Positions 47,501 through 56,122 are shown, counted from the stretch's first letter. The stretch: DNA of 64,000 nucleotides from Sphingobacterium sp. HMA12 (GCF_002933815.1 NZ_BEYR01000001.1:2721765-2785764), one strand, 5' to 3'. Program-made: numbers and translations. Notes: generated by a model from the sequence alone, not told the origin.

Positions 47501-48036
47501 AAACGAAATAAAAGGATTGCCTTCTCCGGGACGCGTATGCTATACCGGCCGTCCTTATCCGTCTTTGTTGATATTCCCGTCACTCCCAATACCGTCACGG
47601 TCACTCCAGGCATTGGTCCGGAGGCATCCCTTACGACACCCGAGACTTCACGGTCTGTCTGCTTTTTCTCTTTAATGACAATGGTACTTCCCATGATATC
47701 AAAGATCAGATTGTGTCCGCGTAATGTCTTTGCCAGTGCAGCCCTTACATCGGATCCACTTACGTTAATATCTAATCGCGAGGTGTTTTCAAATAGCCTT
47801 TCGTCGTAAAAAAGGCGGAGCTTGGTCTGGTTGGAAATCTCTTTAAGCACAGTTTCAATCTTGGCATTTTTCAAGGATAGATTTACTTGTTGCGCATATC
47901 CCGATGCTCTAGCACCAATCGTAAATGCTAGCAGCAGCACACAAATCAACTTCATAGTCACTATGACTTTAATGCTTAGGGTATAAGAATGACTTCTCCG
48001 GTCCCCCCATGCTATTAATGGAGAAAAAAATTTCAT
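44593..48036 (-). CDS. SusC/RagA-type TonB-dependent outer-membrane transporter with signalling domain
   Basis: The 1147-residue product has a long N-terminal region with a signal peptide ending near SGYAQ (an internal Met at residue 28 is an alternative start). It then has an STN domain (VNLSLKNAKIETVLKEISNQT), a carboxypeptidase-D-like domain (GVVRDASGPMPGVTVTVLGV), the plug (VIVVGYGTQKKINLSGAV, IASVTVLKDAASAAIYGSRAAFGVV) and the barrel ending FGLNFNF. The VVVGYGTQ box and terminal aromatic are classic for this family. The STN domain implies control by the FecR/sigma pair upstream. A hairpin lies in its leader at 48105. Confidence 0.95.
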   Translation of the reverse strand: MKFFSPLIAWGDRRSHSYTLSIKVIVTMKLICVLLLAFTIGARASGYAQQVNLSLKNAKIETVLKEISNQTKLRLFYDERLFENTSRLDINVSGSDVRAALAKTLRGHNLIFDIMGSTIVIKEKKQTDREVSGVVRDASGPMPGVTVTVLGVTGISTKTDKDGRYSIRVPEKAILLFRFMGYKDAEINISDKNKADVLMETSESHLDEVIVVGYGTQKKINLSGAVDQIGEKFLDSRPITNVGTALQGAMANLNITPTSGRANSSPGINVRGYTSLSGGGPLIVIDGVPATNEELNRMNPMDIASVTVLKDAASAAIYGSRAAFGVVLVTTKSGTTKDIKVTANSIFGAKAITRTVEVEDDPYQVMKYRNIMSAPWYNLYDEKMLEYGKQLSENPSLPRVIVDPQNPNAYIYLGSTDWFKEVYKDIQPSYTNNISIGQKNERSSFYLSGEYYRQNGMLRISPDTYDRYNFRVKGDYKITNWFTLSNNTTFTSDKYDQPSAIDQGYLYWHNVNRQPSLNTVYNPDGTYTEAGVNMIGAVAEGGRSVSRNNDFQTSFGAKIDFIKNVWTLNGDATFRRISGKSHFFQVPLAYSTGPNVMNKQNFNSYASNGSAETRYNVYNIYSQYQRTLKDHYFSVMLGFNQEERIYESFSASRDQLISNSLPTIGLATGQTPSVGASDYAWSVRGAFARLNYSYKDRYILESNLRYDGSSRFPKKDRFAFNPSVSAAWVVSQENFFQPIKETLSNFKLRGSYGSLANQDLRDNYYPYIANMSKGSGAILDGKIVPIVGSPGLVSSTLTWETITQSNFGVDIGLFNNQLFGSFDIYRRDTKDMLTAGRTLPIVLGTGVPLENAANLKTNGWELTVGYNKEFMVASKPFSVSARVNLADSRAYITKYSNPKNNLNDYYVGQELGEMWGLTTLGFFQSQEEIKAHANQNDVTSYPGTRGLEPGDLKFADINGDGKINRGDWTLDNHGDYTIIGNSRQRYSYGIDLNSSWNGIDLRVFLQGVGKRNYYPPGGDHYFWGIYAQPWASLTKFNLNHWTPENPNAYLPRPKSYVAEQSGIELAATQTKYLQNAGYLRVKNVTLGYTLPKLITDRWGIDRLRLFVSGENLFEFTKLMDYLDPEIVGDRTAYPFQRTYSFGLNFNF

Positions 48037-48104
48037 AACTTTGAATTGTTAATGGTTTAATAATCTATAGAATTCGCACTTCAATAAATTTGGCCTTTGA
48101 CAAC

Positions 48105-48126
48105 AGGGGATGCGTCAACATCCCCT
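48105..48126. terminator. Hairpin between FecR and SusC genes
   Basis: AGGGGATG at 48105-48112 pairs with CATCCCCT at 48119-48126. On the plus strand it is followed by TTTTCTATT, as in an intrinsic terminator. On the minus strand, where the flanking genes lie, no T-run follows, so there it may attenuate read-through or protect the SusC transcript. Confidence 0.5.
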
Positions 48127-48208
48127 TTTCTATTGTATTGGACCTTTTGATTAATTCGTCTGGTTATATCATATTTTATAAATTTTAATTGGTAAAAACT
48201 TAATTGTA

Positions 48209-49309
48209 TTAACGGATGATGATACGTCGTCCATCGATCTCAAACTTTCGGTTTGTTGTGTACGACAGAATTTTCAATACCTCAGAGAGCCTGACCTCCC
48301 TACTGAGTGTCCCGTCAAATCTACTGTTAGGAGATATATCCTCGGCATTGACAAAATCCACATTATACCATCGCGCGATTTGGTCGATAATCTCGGCAAA
48401 GCTACTGCCTTCAAGTACAAATTCCCCGCGTTGCCAAGCCGTATTCTTTTGTATGTCTGCTGGCTGAACACGTATTTTATCCACACTGATGATCGCTTCA
48501 TTTCCGGGAGAGAGGTAGGCTTCATGCCCCTGGCTCATAATTTTCACCTTACCTTCTACCAATGAGGTGTTGATTTCCTTGTGGTAGGCATTTACATTAA
48601 AGCTCGTACCGAGTACTTCGATAACGGAGTTTTCGACTTCAATCCGAAAAGGTTTGCTGGCATCTTTGGCCACCTGAAAAAAGGCCTCGCCGACCAATTT
48701 CACCCTGCGCTCATCGTCAGCAAATTGATCCGGGTATTGTAATGTAGAGGCCGCATTTAACCAGACCGTGGTTCCATCGCTCAGCACGACGCTATAGGTC
48801 CCCGCGGCAGGCACTTCTAATTTGAGATTTCCCTTAAATGCTGTGGGCTGTATGTCTTCGGCCTGATTTTCTTTTCCCAATAACTGCGTTTCTCCACGTT
48901 CATTGGAAAGTTTAGCAAAGCGTTCACCCGGAAGAATATCATTTTTAAACACGCCAGAGGTATCGGGTGTGATTGCAGCGAGCTGCGGCACAGCAACTGT
49001 CTGTTTTTTTTGTAGAAGTACAACCGTTGTCGTTAATGCAAGGAGAATTGAGGCTGCGATAGCAATCCGTTTCCAAACGAACACCTTCTTGTTGGGTTTT
49101 GCAACATCCATCTCCCCTTCGAATCGGCGCAACAGCACATTCTTGGATCGCCCCAATATCGCCTCACTTTCCGCCATGGGCAGAGAGGGCTCGTCATCAA
49201 ATGAAAAGAACCATTTGTTCACGATTCGTTCTTCATCTGGAGTGCACTCTCCCCTTAAATATTTTTTGAGTAACTTTTGAGCCAGCTCTCTTTGATTATC
49301 TTCTGTCAT
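48209..49309 (-). CDS. FecR-family anti-sigma factor
   Basis: The 366-residue protein has a cytoplasmic N-terminal anti-sigma segment (about 1-75; LKKYLRGECTPDEERIVNKWF), a membrane helix (IAIAASILLALTTTVVLL) and a periplasmic FecR domain (VPAAGTYSVVLSDGTTVWLNAASTLQYP, GEAFFQVAKDASKPFRI), with the C-terminal domain (IIDQIARWYNVDFV) that contacts the STN domain of SusC. It lies 51 bases after the sigma gene, and 172 bases with a hairpin separate it from SusC. Confidence 0.93.
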   Translation of the reverse strand: MTEDNQRELAQKLLKKYLRGECTPDEERIVNKWFFSFDDEPSLPMAESEAILGRSKNVLLRRFEGEMDVAKPNKKVFVWKRIAIAASILLALTTTVVLLQKKQTVAVPQLAAITPDTSGVFKNDILPGERFAKLSNERGETQLLGKENQAEDIQPTAFKGNLKLEVPAAGTYSVVLSDGTTVWLNAASTLQYPDQFADDERRVKLVGEAFFQVAKDASKPFRIEVENSVIEVLGTSFNVNAYHKEINTSLVEGKVKIMSQGHEAYLSPGNEAIISVDKIRVQPADIQKNTAWQRGEFVLEGSSFAEIIDQIARWYNVDFVNAEDISPNSRFDGTLSREVRLSEVLKILSYTTNRKFEIDGRRIIIR

Positions 49310-49360
49310 ATATTAATATAACCTGAGATAGTCTGAAGAGGTACCGAAGAAAATTGAGTT

Positions 49361-49906
49361 TTATTTCACCTTAAGCTTTAATCGACTCAAAGCCAGCGAT
49401 ATATTATTCTTTACAGTCTGTTCGGATATTGATAATCGAAATGCAATTTCTTTAATGCTTAAGCCTTCCACACGACTTAGATTGAATGCAGACTGCATGG
49501 TCAAGGGCATCTTGGCGATTTCATTGTCAAGGAAAAAGGATAGTTCTTTAGCCATCAATTGCTCATCACTGTCATTGGGGGCAGCAGGCTCATTTTTAAG
49601 AGGAAGGACTAGCTGTTCGAAATGTGAGATCCGCTTTTGGTCGCGAACCATCCAGTCGATGACTTCATACTTGGCCGCCTTGAAGAGATAAGGGTAGATC
49701 GAATCCTGAATTTCGATCTTATGTCGTCTGTTCCACAACGAGGCGAAAACATCCTGAAGGATATCTTCTGCATCCGTAATCGAACCGATACGTTTTAAAA
49801 TAAAGCTCAATAAAGTCTCGCCATAGCGATCAAACAGGACAGAAAATGCCTGTGTATCGCCTTCTCTCACCACATCAAACAGTTCTTTATCAGACAGCTC
49901 TTTCAT
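49361..49906 (-). CDS. ECF-family RNA polymerase sigma factor
   Basis: The 181-residue protein has region 2 (LFDRYGETLLSFILKRIGS, DAEDILQDVFASLWNRR) and region 4 (MPLTMQSAFNLSRVEGLSIKEIAFRLSISEQTVKNNISLAL). It is first in the minus-strand locus sigma-FecR-SusC-SusD. It is not closely similar to the other sigma factor in the window (31937-32500), so the two loci should respond to different substrates. The upstream region 49907-50743 holds a terminator without an obvious gene. Confidence 0.93.
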   Translation of the reverse strand: MKELSDKELFDVVREGDTQAFSVLFDRYGETLLSFILKRIGSITDAEDILQDVFASLWNRRHKIEIQDSIYPYLFKAAKYEVIDWMVRDQKRISHFEQLVLPLKNEPAAPNDSDEQLMAKELSFFLDNEIAKMPLTMQSAFNLSRVEGLSIKEIAFRLSISEQTVKNNISLALSRLKLKVK

Positions 49907-50193
49907 GACGCATTAAACTATATTTACGCTATATCAGATTTCCAAAGGATTTATACAAAGGTATAATTGTGATGTTAATATAACATTAAATTGTACATCT
50001 TGCAAGATCAATAAAAAAATATGCATGCTAAAATAAGCCAAAAGGTAATATTTTAATTTCCGATCATATTGGCAAAATGATCAATTTGATATGCGTAAGC
50101 AAAAATATTCACTGCATTTTTGTCATGCTGCATAATTTGGCACAGAAAGTGTATTCCTTTATACTCATAATTTAGGTTTATAATTGGTTAGTT

Positions 50194-50228
50194 TAAAACG
50201 CTCGCATCTCCCCGATCAAGCGTTTTTT
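50194..50228 (+). terminator. Orphan intrinsic terminator
   Basis: AAAACGCT at 50194-50201 pairs with AGCGTTTT at 50218-50225 and runs into seven T residues (50222-50228). This is a textbook plus-strand terminator, yet no plus-strand gene precedes it back to 49907. It could end a small RNA. The rest of 49907-50743 shows only the small frame at 50283 and the hairpin at 50469. Confidence 0.6.
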
Positions 50229-50282
50229 TATGGCCCCAATTTCTGACCTATCTAAAATAATCGATATTAAATTTTACAGGGT

Positions 50283-50468
50283 TTGCTCCGTCTCTCCTTG
50301 CCACCTATACAACAAACGAGCGATCTGAAAAAAATCGTCACATTTATGTTAGATCAGAAATCGTCCTCTAAAATTAAAGCGATGAAAACAGTCGACGAAA
50401 TATACCAATCCATTGCTGATAATATTAAATCTGTCATTGGCAAAGTCGATCGTCTATCCAAAAAATAG
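50283..50468 (+). CDS. Possible small protein of unknown function
   Basis: A 61-codon frame, with internal starts at 50346 and 50382, could encode a hydrophilic helical peptide (shortest version MKTVDEIYQSIADNIKSVIG and a basic tail). I recognise no family and no signal peptide. Its stop codon adjoins a hairpin at 50469 that better serves the minus-strand operon. Being isolated and short, it may be chance. Confidence 0.3.
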   Translation: MLRLSLPPIQQTSDLKKIVTFMLDQKSSSKIKAMKTVDEIYQSIADNIKSVIGKVDRLSKK

Positions 50469-50499
50469 TATAGGCTAGGGAATCAACACCTAGCCTATA
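50469..50499 (-). terminator. Intrinsic terminator of the MscS/CsgG-like operon
   Basis: TATAGGCTAGG at 50469-50479 pairs perfectly with 50489-50499. On the minus strand the hairpin is followed by CTATTTTTTGG. It lies about 245 bases past the stop at 50744, the only minus-strand genes it can serve. Confidence 0.7.
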
Positions 50500-50743
50500 A
50501 AAAATACAATAATCTAACAATTTAAGGTACTGGAAAAACCATTGTCAATACTATAAGGTTTTAAAATTCTTCTTTTTTTTTATTATTAACGTTCTTTTGC
50601 TCCATTTTGCACACTCCATGGGATTCGACCCCGTATATCATATGCTTATGTCAGACTGAACCAAAATTTAACTATTGCCTCTGCCTATCTGTTCCTAAAA
50701 ATTAATCCTCAACATATCATTGCCTGACCCCAAATCGCTTTAT

Positions 50744-51562
50744 TTATTTTAACGGCATTCGTTTCGCCAAGGTTTTTAATGCCCCTTTGTAAGAGTCTAG
50801 ATTTCCAAAAAACGGGGATCGCGAATCCGAAAACAATTGACGGCCTGTATTATCATAGATCGTCACATGTACCTTTGTATCATAATTTACGACAGTATAC
50901 GAATTATTTGAAGTCACCGCTGTACCTTTTTCTTTATCGCCTTTTTGCTTTGCATCATATGTTGACACCGAGGATCCATAGGTGGAGGCACCTTTATTCT
51001 CGATGTCGTAAACGCCCATAACAACGTAATCAACATTTAAAATCTTGGCTAAATCGTCTGGCGTGTGGTGTTCAATATCTGCAAAGTTTATCCCATTCTT
51101 GGCTAAAATGGCGTTAGTCGTGCGCGGATCCTGTAATTGTACTGCCAATTTTTGTCCCTGAATTGCCTCCGCACAGGACTCCTGTATTTTTTTTCGCATC
51201 ACATCGGTCATAATGCTCTGGTCATTACTCGCAATTTCAAATGGAATGACTGCCAACAAATTACCACTGGGACCCAACGATTTAGTTGCATTTGTAGTTT
51301 CTGTGGTGGCTGTCTGTTCAAATACCTCCTCGCGGCCGTTTGCAAATACAATTTTGTTAATTTTATCTTTCTTTAATTCGTACAAGACGCTTTCACCCGG
51401 ATAGGAAAACTTGATTAGATCATCAGCAATCGTTACGATTTTTCCTTTTTTTTGTTGCCCGTCCATCAGGTAAATCACATCATCTTTTTGCTGCGCCAAT
51501 AGCATATTCTTCCCACCCAATAGAAAGAGCTGCACAAGTAGTAAAAATTTGATTAAATTCAT
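50744..51562 (-). CDS. Secreted protein with CsgG-like domain, function unknown
   Basis: The ATG at 51562 gives a clean signal peptide (cleavage near MLLAQ); an ATG eight codons earlier is less likely. The 272-residue product has a short N-terminal beta domain common in Bacteroidota exported proteins (DVIYLMDGQQKKGKIVTIADD, KINKIVFANGREE). A mixed alpha/beta domain follows (LLAVIPFEIASNDQS, LAKILNVDYVVMGVYDIE) that resembles the CsgG/TolB-N nucleotide-fold family. There is no lipobox. It is 51 bases after the MscS-type channel gene and should be co-transcribed with it. A role in envelope stress or assembly is a guess. Confidence 0.6.
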   Translation of the reverse strand: MNLIKFLLLVQLFLLGGKNMLLAQQKDDVIYLMDGQQKKGKIVTIADDLIKFSYPGESVLYELKKDKINKIVFANGREEVFEQTATTETTNATKSLGPSGNLLAVIPFEIASNDQSIMTDVMRKKIQESCAEAIQGQKLAVQLQDPRTTNAILAKNGINFADIEHHTPDDLAKILNVDYVVMGVYDIENKGASTYGSSVSTYDAKQKGDKEKGTAVTSNNSYTVVNYDTKVHVTIYDNTGRQLFSDSRSPFFGNLDSYKGALKTLAKRMPLK

Positions 51563-51613
51563 TGGTATTTTATTTAAGTTTAACATTATGTATTTAATGA
51601 ATGATCTTATTCC

Positions 51614-54025
51614 CTATTCTCCCGCATTGTCGAGCTTAATTTCCTGAATAGGTAAGGCGAATTCAATCTTTTCATTTCGAAAGACCTCGTGTATGCTGGT
51701 AAAAAGGTCGCTCTTTACTTGCGCACCATCTATTCCTGATCTAAGCCAAAAATAAATGTCTACCACGACAGCTTGCGAGCTCACCGACGCATACTGTATC
51801 GCGACACTGGGCGAATGTAGTATGTTGTTATTTTGCTCAAATATCTCCTTTACCAATCTGGACATGCTGTCCAAATCAGTACCATACCTTACCTCAAGTC
51901 TCAGACTGAATCGCTTCCTGGAGGCACCCGAACTCCAATTCATGACATGCGCATTGAGAAGATCGCCGTTGGGCATAATCAGATCAGCACCCTCTGCCGT
52001 ACCGATGACGCTGCTACGGAACCCTATGGATTTAACTTTCCCGGTTTTACCCCCTATTTCGATCAGATCATCCACGTTAACGGGTTTTTCAAATGCGAGA
52101 ATCAGGCCACTGACCAAGTTATTGACCAAGGTCTGTAGACCAAATCCAATACCAACACCTAAGGCCCCTATCACCAAACCGATTTGCTCAACGGGGATCC
52201 CAAGTGCTGAAAAAGCCAAAAAGAATCCAATAACAACAATTGCAATCCGGATCAAAAGAATCCAGCTTCCCAACCGAAACTGCTTTTCCTGTGAATTATC
52301 TCTTTTCACCCACTGCGAATCCGCAGCAAAAAAAGAAACGATTTTAGACAGTATAGTTGCACAGCTAATGATGAAGAAAAAAAGAATCAGATTAAAAACA
52401 GAAAATTGATAAGTCCCAAGACGATAGTTGCTATTCAGCAAGTCATTCAGTGGATCCGATAAAAATCGGAATTCATAGAAGTTTCGACCAAATAACACAA
52501 ACCATCCCAGCACCAACAAAGCATAAAAAAATAATGGAGCGCGTTGTCCGACCCGATTGTAATTTAAGTAAAAAAGCCTCCGCTCTTTATTCTTATAATA
52601 GGTCGAAGCACATTGTAAACCTTCGTTGACCAATCGTACCACCCATAAAAACAATATACAAACAACCACATTACTCAGACCGGCAATCATAAAGACCTTA
52701 CTAAAGTTAAAACGGCCAAAGGAATTGAGTGCAATGGACAATATTTCGAGCATCACCATAAATCCGATGGGATATAAAATCCATTTTTCTTTTAGATCTG
52801 ATTTCGGTTTTTTATAGATCAAAGCTGCCAAACCCACTATTGCAGCTAGACATGCGATGACAATCATTATCCAACGTTCTATCCGTGAAGGCTGTAGAAT
52901 AAGATTGTCCAAACCGGCAAATACAAAAAGGATGAAAAACGTCAGCCAAATACCCATCCAATAAGCTGTAATATATCCACGCATCACAAATGAGAGAAAT
53001 AAACCACTACTTATCAAAAATAGATACGTCAGAATGAATGGCGGTGCAGGAAACAGGAATTGCGCGATACATAACGCGATCAAAAGTCCACTAAAAAAGG
53101 GACGTTTTAATAATAAAAAAGAGGAAGCTATGGTTTTGTTATCGATACCCTTTGTAAGCGAATTAATGTAAGTTAAAATAACTGTGGTCAGCATTAAAAA
53201 TAGCAATATGGCTACCCAGTGCCCTTTCAAATAATAAGATAAAAGAAGTTTGGCCTTAACAGCCGAAAAATATAGAATAGTCTGTACTGGTCTGTCGAAC
53301 TTCCTTGGTTCCCATATATTGACAAAATTACGCTGGCTGGACTGAATAGACAGTTGCTTTTGATAAAACTCAATCTCAGCTTTATCGGCACCTATCTTCA
53401 GTATTTCCATATTGATGTTATTTTGTATTTCCTGAATGTAATTGATCGTTTCTTCTAATTGCAACGTTAAAGGAGAGATCTCAACGGCCACGACCCGAAG
53501 CCTTTTCATATAACGCGCAACTTCAGCAGAATCATGTGAGAAAACAAAAAGCGAGGGATCATTGCTCAATGAATCCAGTTCAAGCCTATATCTTCTCAAC
53601 CTGTCCTGATAATTGTCGATACTCTTTTTATTCGCCTGCAATTCGGCAGCTAATGCATTTAAAATATTGTAAGTAACGGTAAGGTTTCGGGAAGACTGGG
53701 CAGATCCTGTGTGACTGAAAACGCCATCTTTTGCCATTTGGTGCAAAGCGATCAACTTATTCAATTCTTTATTAGCGTGCAAGGAATCGTATCCCTTTTT
53801 CAAAAAAGTATGCGACTGGCTCGCCAACAGCTTAATTTCTTCCAAAACTTTGTTCTGTCTGATCGCAGCCCTGTCTACTTCCAGATCCTGCATACTCCGC
53901 TTTGCGGATTCCTTAAAAAAACGTTCCATTTTTGCTACATAGCCATTTTGGACTGAATCTGCACGCTGGGCAAATAATATCTCGGAAGATAACAGCAAAA
54001 AAAATAGCAGGAGGCTTCGGATCAT
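51614..54025 (-). CDS. Large MscS/MscK-type mechanosensitive channel
   Basis: Start taken at ATG 54025 (signal peptide near ILFAQ); one six codons earlier is also possible. The roughly 803-residue protein has a periplasmic helical coiled-coil domain (about 20-260), about ten membrane helices and a C-terminal MscS core. The pore helix is LVIGALGVGIGFGLQTLVNNLVSG, followed by FEKPVNVDDLIEIGGKTGKV and the beta domain (GADLIMPNGDLLNAHVMNWS). Size and layout match the large MscK/YjeP-like channels that release solutes on hypo-osmotic shock. The promoter region carries two tandem 20-base repeats. The CsgG-like gene follows in the same operon. Confidence 0.9.
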   Translation of the reverse strand: MIRSLLLFFLLLSSEILFAQRADSVQNGYVAKMERFFKESAKRSMQDLEVDRAAIRQNKVLEEIKLLASQSHTFLKKGYDSLHANKELNKLIALHQMAKDGVFSHTGSAQSSRNLTVTYNILNALAAELQANKKSIDNYQDRLRRYRLELDSLSNDPSLFVFSHDSAEVARYMKRLRVVAVEISPLTLQLEETINYIQEIQNNINMEILKIGADKAEIEFYQKQLSIQSSQRNFVNIWEPRKFDRPVQTILYFSAVKAKLLLSYYLKGHWVAILLFLMLTTVILTYINSLTKGIDNKTIASSFLLLKRPFFSGLLIALCIAQFLFPAPPFILTYLFLISSGLFLSFVMRGYITAYWMGIWLTFFILFVFAGLDNLILQPSRIERWIMIVIACLAAIVGLAALIYKKPKSDLKEKWILYPIGFMVMLEILSIALNSFGRFNFSKVFMIAGLSNVVVCILFLWVVRLVNEGLQCASTYYKNKERRLFYLNYNRVGQRAPLFFYALLVLGWFVLFGRNFYEFRFLSDPLNDLLNSNYRLGTYQFSVFNLILFFFIISCATILSKIVSFFAADSQWVKRDNSQEKQFRLGSWILLIRIAIVVIGFFLAFSALGIPVEQIGLVIGALGVGIGFGLQTLVNNLVSGLILAFEKPVNVDDLIEIGGKTGKVKSIGFRSSVIGTAEGADLIMPNGDLLNAHVMNWSSGASRKRFSLRLEVRYGTDLDSMSRLVKEIFEQNNNILHSPSVAIQYASVSSQAVVVDIYFWLRSGIDGAQVKSDLFTSIHEVFRNEKIEFALPIQEIKLDNAGE

Positions 54026-54059
54026 AGATTTAGAATATATCATATGGCTAACAATATTG

Positions 54060-54099
54060 ATTGAAAACAGTTTACTAAAATTGAAAATAGTTTACTAAA
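54060..54099. repeat. Two tandem 20-bp direct repeats upstream of the MscS-type gene
   Basis: ATTGAAAACAGTTTACTAAA (54060-54079) is followed directly by a copy differing at one base (54080-54099). The 20 bp period is about two helical turns, and the block lies 35-75 bases upstream of the chosen start. It may bind a regulator as adjacent monomers. Confidence 0.6.
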
Positions 54100-54175
54100 A
54101 ATACATATAAATTCAGCCCGCCAGACTAGATCTTTAAAAATTGACAGCTTATCTGCTAATGATTCGTTTCAAACC

Positions 54176-54205
54176 AGTACCCATGCGAGCAATTGCATGG
54201 GTACT
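54176..54205. other. Perfect 11-bp hairpin in the 610-base gap before the kinase cluster
   Basis: AGTACCCATGC (54176-54186) pairs perfectly with GCATGGGTACT (54195-54205). There is no T-run on either strand. It lies between the divergent MscS-type operon and the kinase cluster. The remaining gap (54206-54652) shows only an ATG-less minus-strand frame at 54316-54531. Confidence 0.4.
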
Positions 54206-54652
54206 GTCAAATAGACCCTTCGGTGAAACTTCGTAAATCGAGCGATCTTTTTTCCCTATAAACGAGGTCTAGTCTATCTACATTTTTACACAACTATTTT
54301 GCCTCCAAAGATGTTTTAGAATCGAGTAGAATATATAATCAAAATATTAACTAATGAGGAAATAATGGTAAACGCAAACATCATAAGCGTCACAGTGGCA
54401 TTACATACGCGTCTAATATTGATCTCGGGACTTTGCCTATAGATCCGGGATGTAGTAGTAAAAACTGAATTGCTTATTATATTGTCCAATGCCTTTGCTG
54501 TAATTGTTAAATTTATATTTGCTTGCGGTTTTTATAATTTATCGAAAATTTTCCATTTGAGTCAGAGGAGTGCGCATTGCTACAAATAATCTGTGTATAT
54601 TTAACATTTACTTATAGAATCTAAACTACCGTCAAACATAAATGCAGAAACC

Positions 54653-56122
54653 ATGATTTTAATTGTAGATGATCAAGAAGAAAATATATTTTCATTAAAG
54701 AAGCTCTTAGAATCAAAAAACTTTTTAGTGGACACGGCCCTCTCTGGCGAGGAAGCACTAAAAAAATCCCTGAAAACCGAGTACGTACTCATAATTCTAG
54801 ATGTGCAGATGCCCGATATGGACGGCTTTGAAGTTGCAGCCACCTTGCGGGGTCTCAATAAAACAAAAAATATCCCGATTATATTCCTATCGGCAGTCAA
54901 CAAGGACAAAAAATTCATCACGCAAGGATATGCCTCCGGTGGCCATGATTATGTCACTAAACCTGTAGATCCGGATATCCTCATTCTGAAAGTCAAAACT
55001 TTCTATGATCTCCATGAGAAGACAGTCGCGCTAAACAAAATACAAGAACAACTCCTATCTGAAATCGACGAGCGCAAAAAAGCTCAGCGTGCCCTTGAAA
55101 AACAGGTTGACCAACTCCACCAGACACTCGAATCCTTACCGCAACTGGCTTTCACTGCAAACTTCGACGGGCACATAAAATTTGTCAATTCCCAATGGTA
55201 TCAGTTTGTTCAGTCTGCTGATTCTTTTCCTCCGACACATCCAGAGGAAGCCGAGATTAAAACACTATGGAATGAAGCTGTTTCCCACAGATCTGTTTAT
55301 GAAAAAGAAGTTCGGATCAAAGAACTTGGCGCAGAGAATTTCAAATATTTTCTTCTTCGCATCGCACCGATCCGTGAGCAGGAATCCGGTCCAATTTGGG
55401 TAGGAACCCTGACAGACATTGACCACAGAAAACAATTGGAAAGAAAGAAAGACGAATTCTTGAGCATTGCCAGCCATGAACTGAAGACACCTTTGACAAG
55501 TATTAAGGGTTACGTTCAGTTTATGATGCGCTTGATTAGCTTAAATGATACTGCTTCTATCGAAAAACATCTCCTTACCCTAGATGGACATGTAGATAAA
55601 TTACAGGAGCTGATAAAAGACCTGCTCGATATTTCTAAAATTGACAATGGCCAACTTAATTTAAAAAAAGAAGATTTTGAAATTGAAAACCTTATTGAAG
55701 AGACTGTTGCTTCAATAAAACAGATGAACACGGATGTCGATTTTTATTTTCGTTACGCTCCCAAACTTATCAACCGCACGATAACGAGTGATAAAACACG
55801 TATTGAACAAGTCCTGGTCAACTTTCTCAGTAATGCGATAAAATACTCGGTCAATAGACCCTGTATAACAATAGACGTACAGTATGAATCTGAGTCGGTC
55901 AGCGTACTTGTCACCGATTGTGGCATTGGTATTCCGGAAAATAGACAAAAACACGTGTTTGATAAATTTTACCGTGTGGAAGAATCGTCCGTAAACTTTC
56001 AGGGGTTGGGGATAGGTCTTTATATCTGCGCTGAAATAATTAAGCAGCACAATGGAACTATCGGGGTACGGAGCGCCCCCACAGGAGGATCTACTTTTTA
56101 TTTTTCTTTACCTTTAAATTGA
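54653..56122 (+). CDS. Receiver-PAS histidine kinase
   Basis: The 489-residue soluble protein starts with a receiver domain (D6/D7, phospho-acceptor D50 in IILDVQMPDMDGFE, K in VTKPVDPD). It continues through a coiled coil into a PAS domain (about 155-265; LPQLAFTANFDGHIKFVNSQWYQF) and a kinase core with H275 in SIASHELKTPLTSI. The N-box is VLVNFLSNAIKY and the ATP boxes are DCGIGI and GLGIGLYI. Receiver-first kinases of this type receive phosphate from another kinase and pass it on, or are tuned by it. It is the first of four signalling genes; its stop is 8 bases before the hybrid kinase ATG. Confidence 0.92.
   Translation: MILIVDDQEENIFSLKKLLESKNFLVDTALSGEEALKKSLKTEYVLIILDVQMPDMDGFEVAATLRGLNKTKNIPIIFLSAVNKDKKFITQGYASGGHDYVTKPVDPDILILKVKTFYDLHEKTVALNKIQEQLLSEIDERKKAQRALEKQVDQLHQTLESLPQLAFTANFDGHIKFVNSQWYQFVQSADSFPPTHPEEAEIKTLWNEAVSHRSVYEKEVRIKELGAENFKYFLLRIAPIREQESGPIWVGTLTDIDHRKQLERKKDEFLSIASHELKTPLTSIKGYVQFMMRLISLNDTASIEKHLLTLDGHVDKLQELIKDLLDISKIDNGQLNLKKEDFEIENLIEETVASIKQMNTDVDFYFRYAPKLINRTITSDKTRIEQVLVNFLSNAIKYSVNRPCITIDVQYESESVSVLVTDCGIGIPENRQKHVFDKFYRVEESSVNFQGLGIGLYICAEIIKQHNGTIGVRSAPTGGSTFYFSLPLN

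Noticed and set aside
50135..50160. TTGGCAC-type sequence resembling the -24 box of a sigma-54 promoter
   Set aside because: The required TTGC-type -12 box at the right spacing is missing.
51756..52409. 217-codon plus-strand frame opposite the MscS core
   Set aside because: The minus-strand channel motifs are clear; the opposite frame is a composition artefact.
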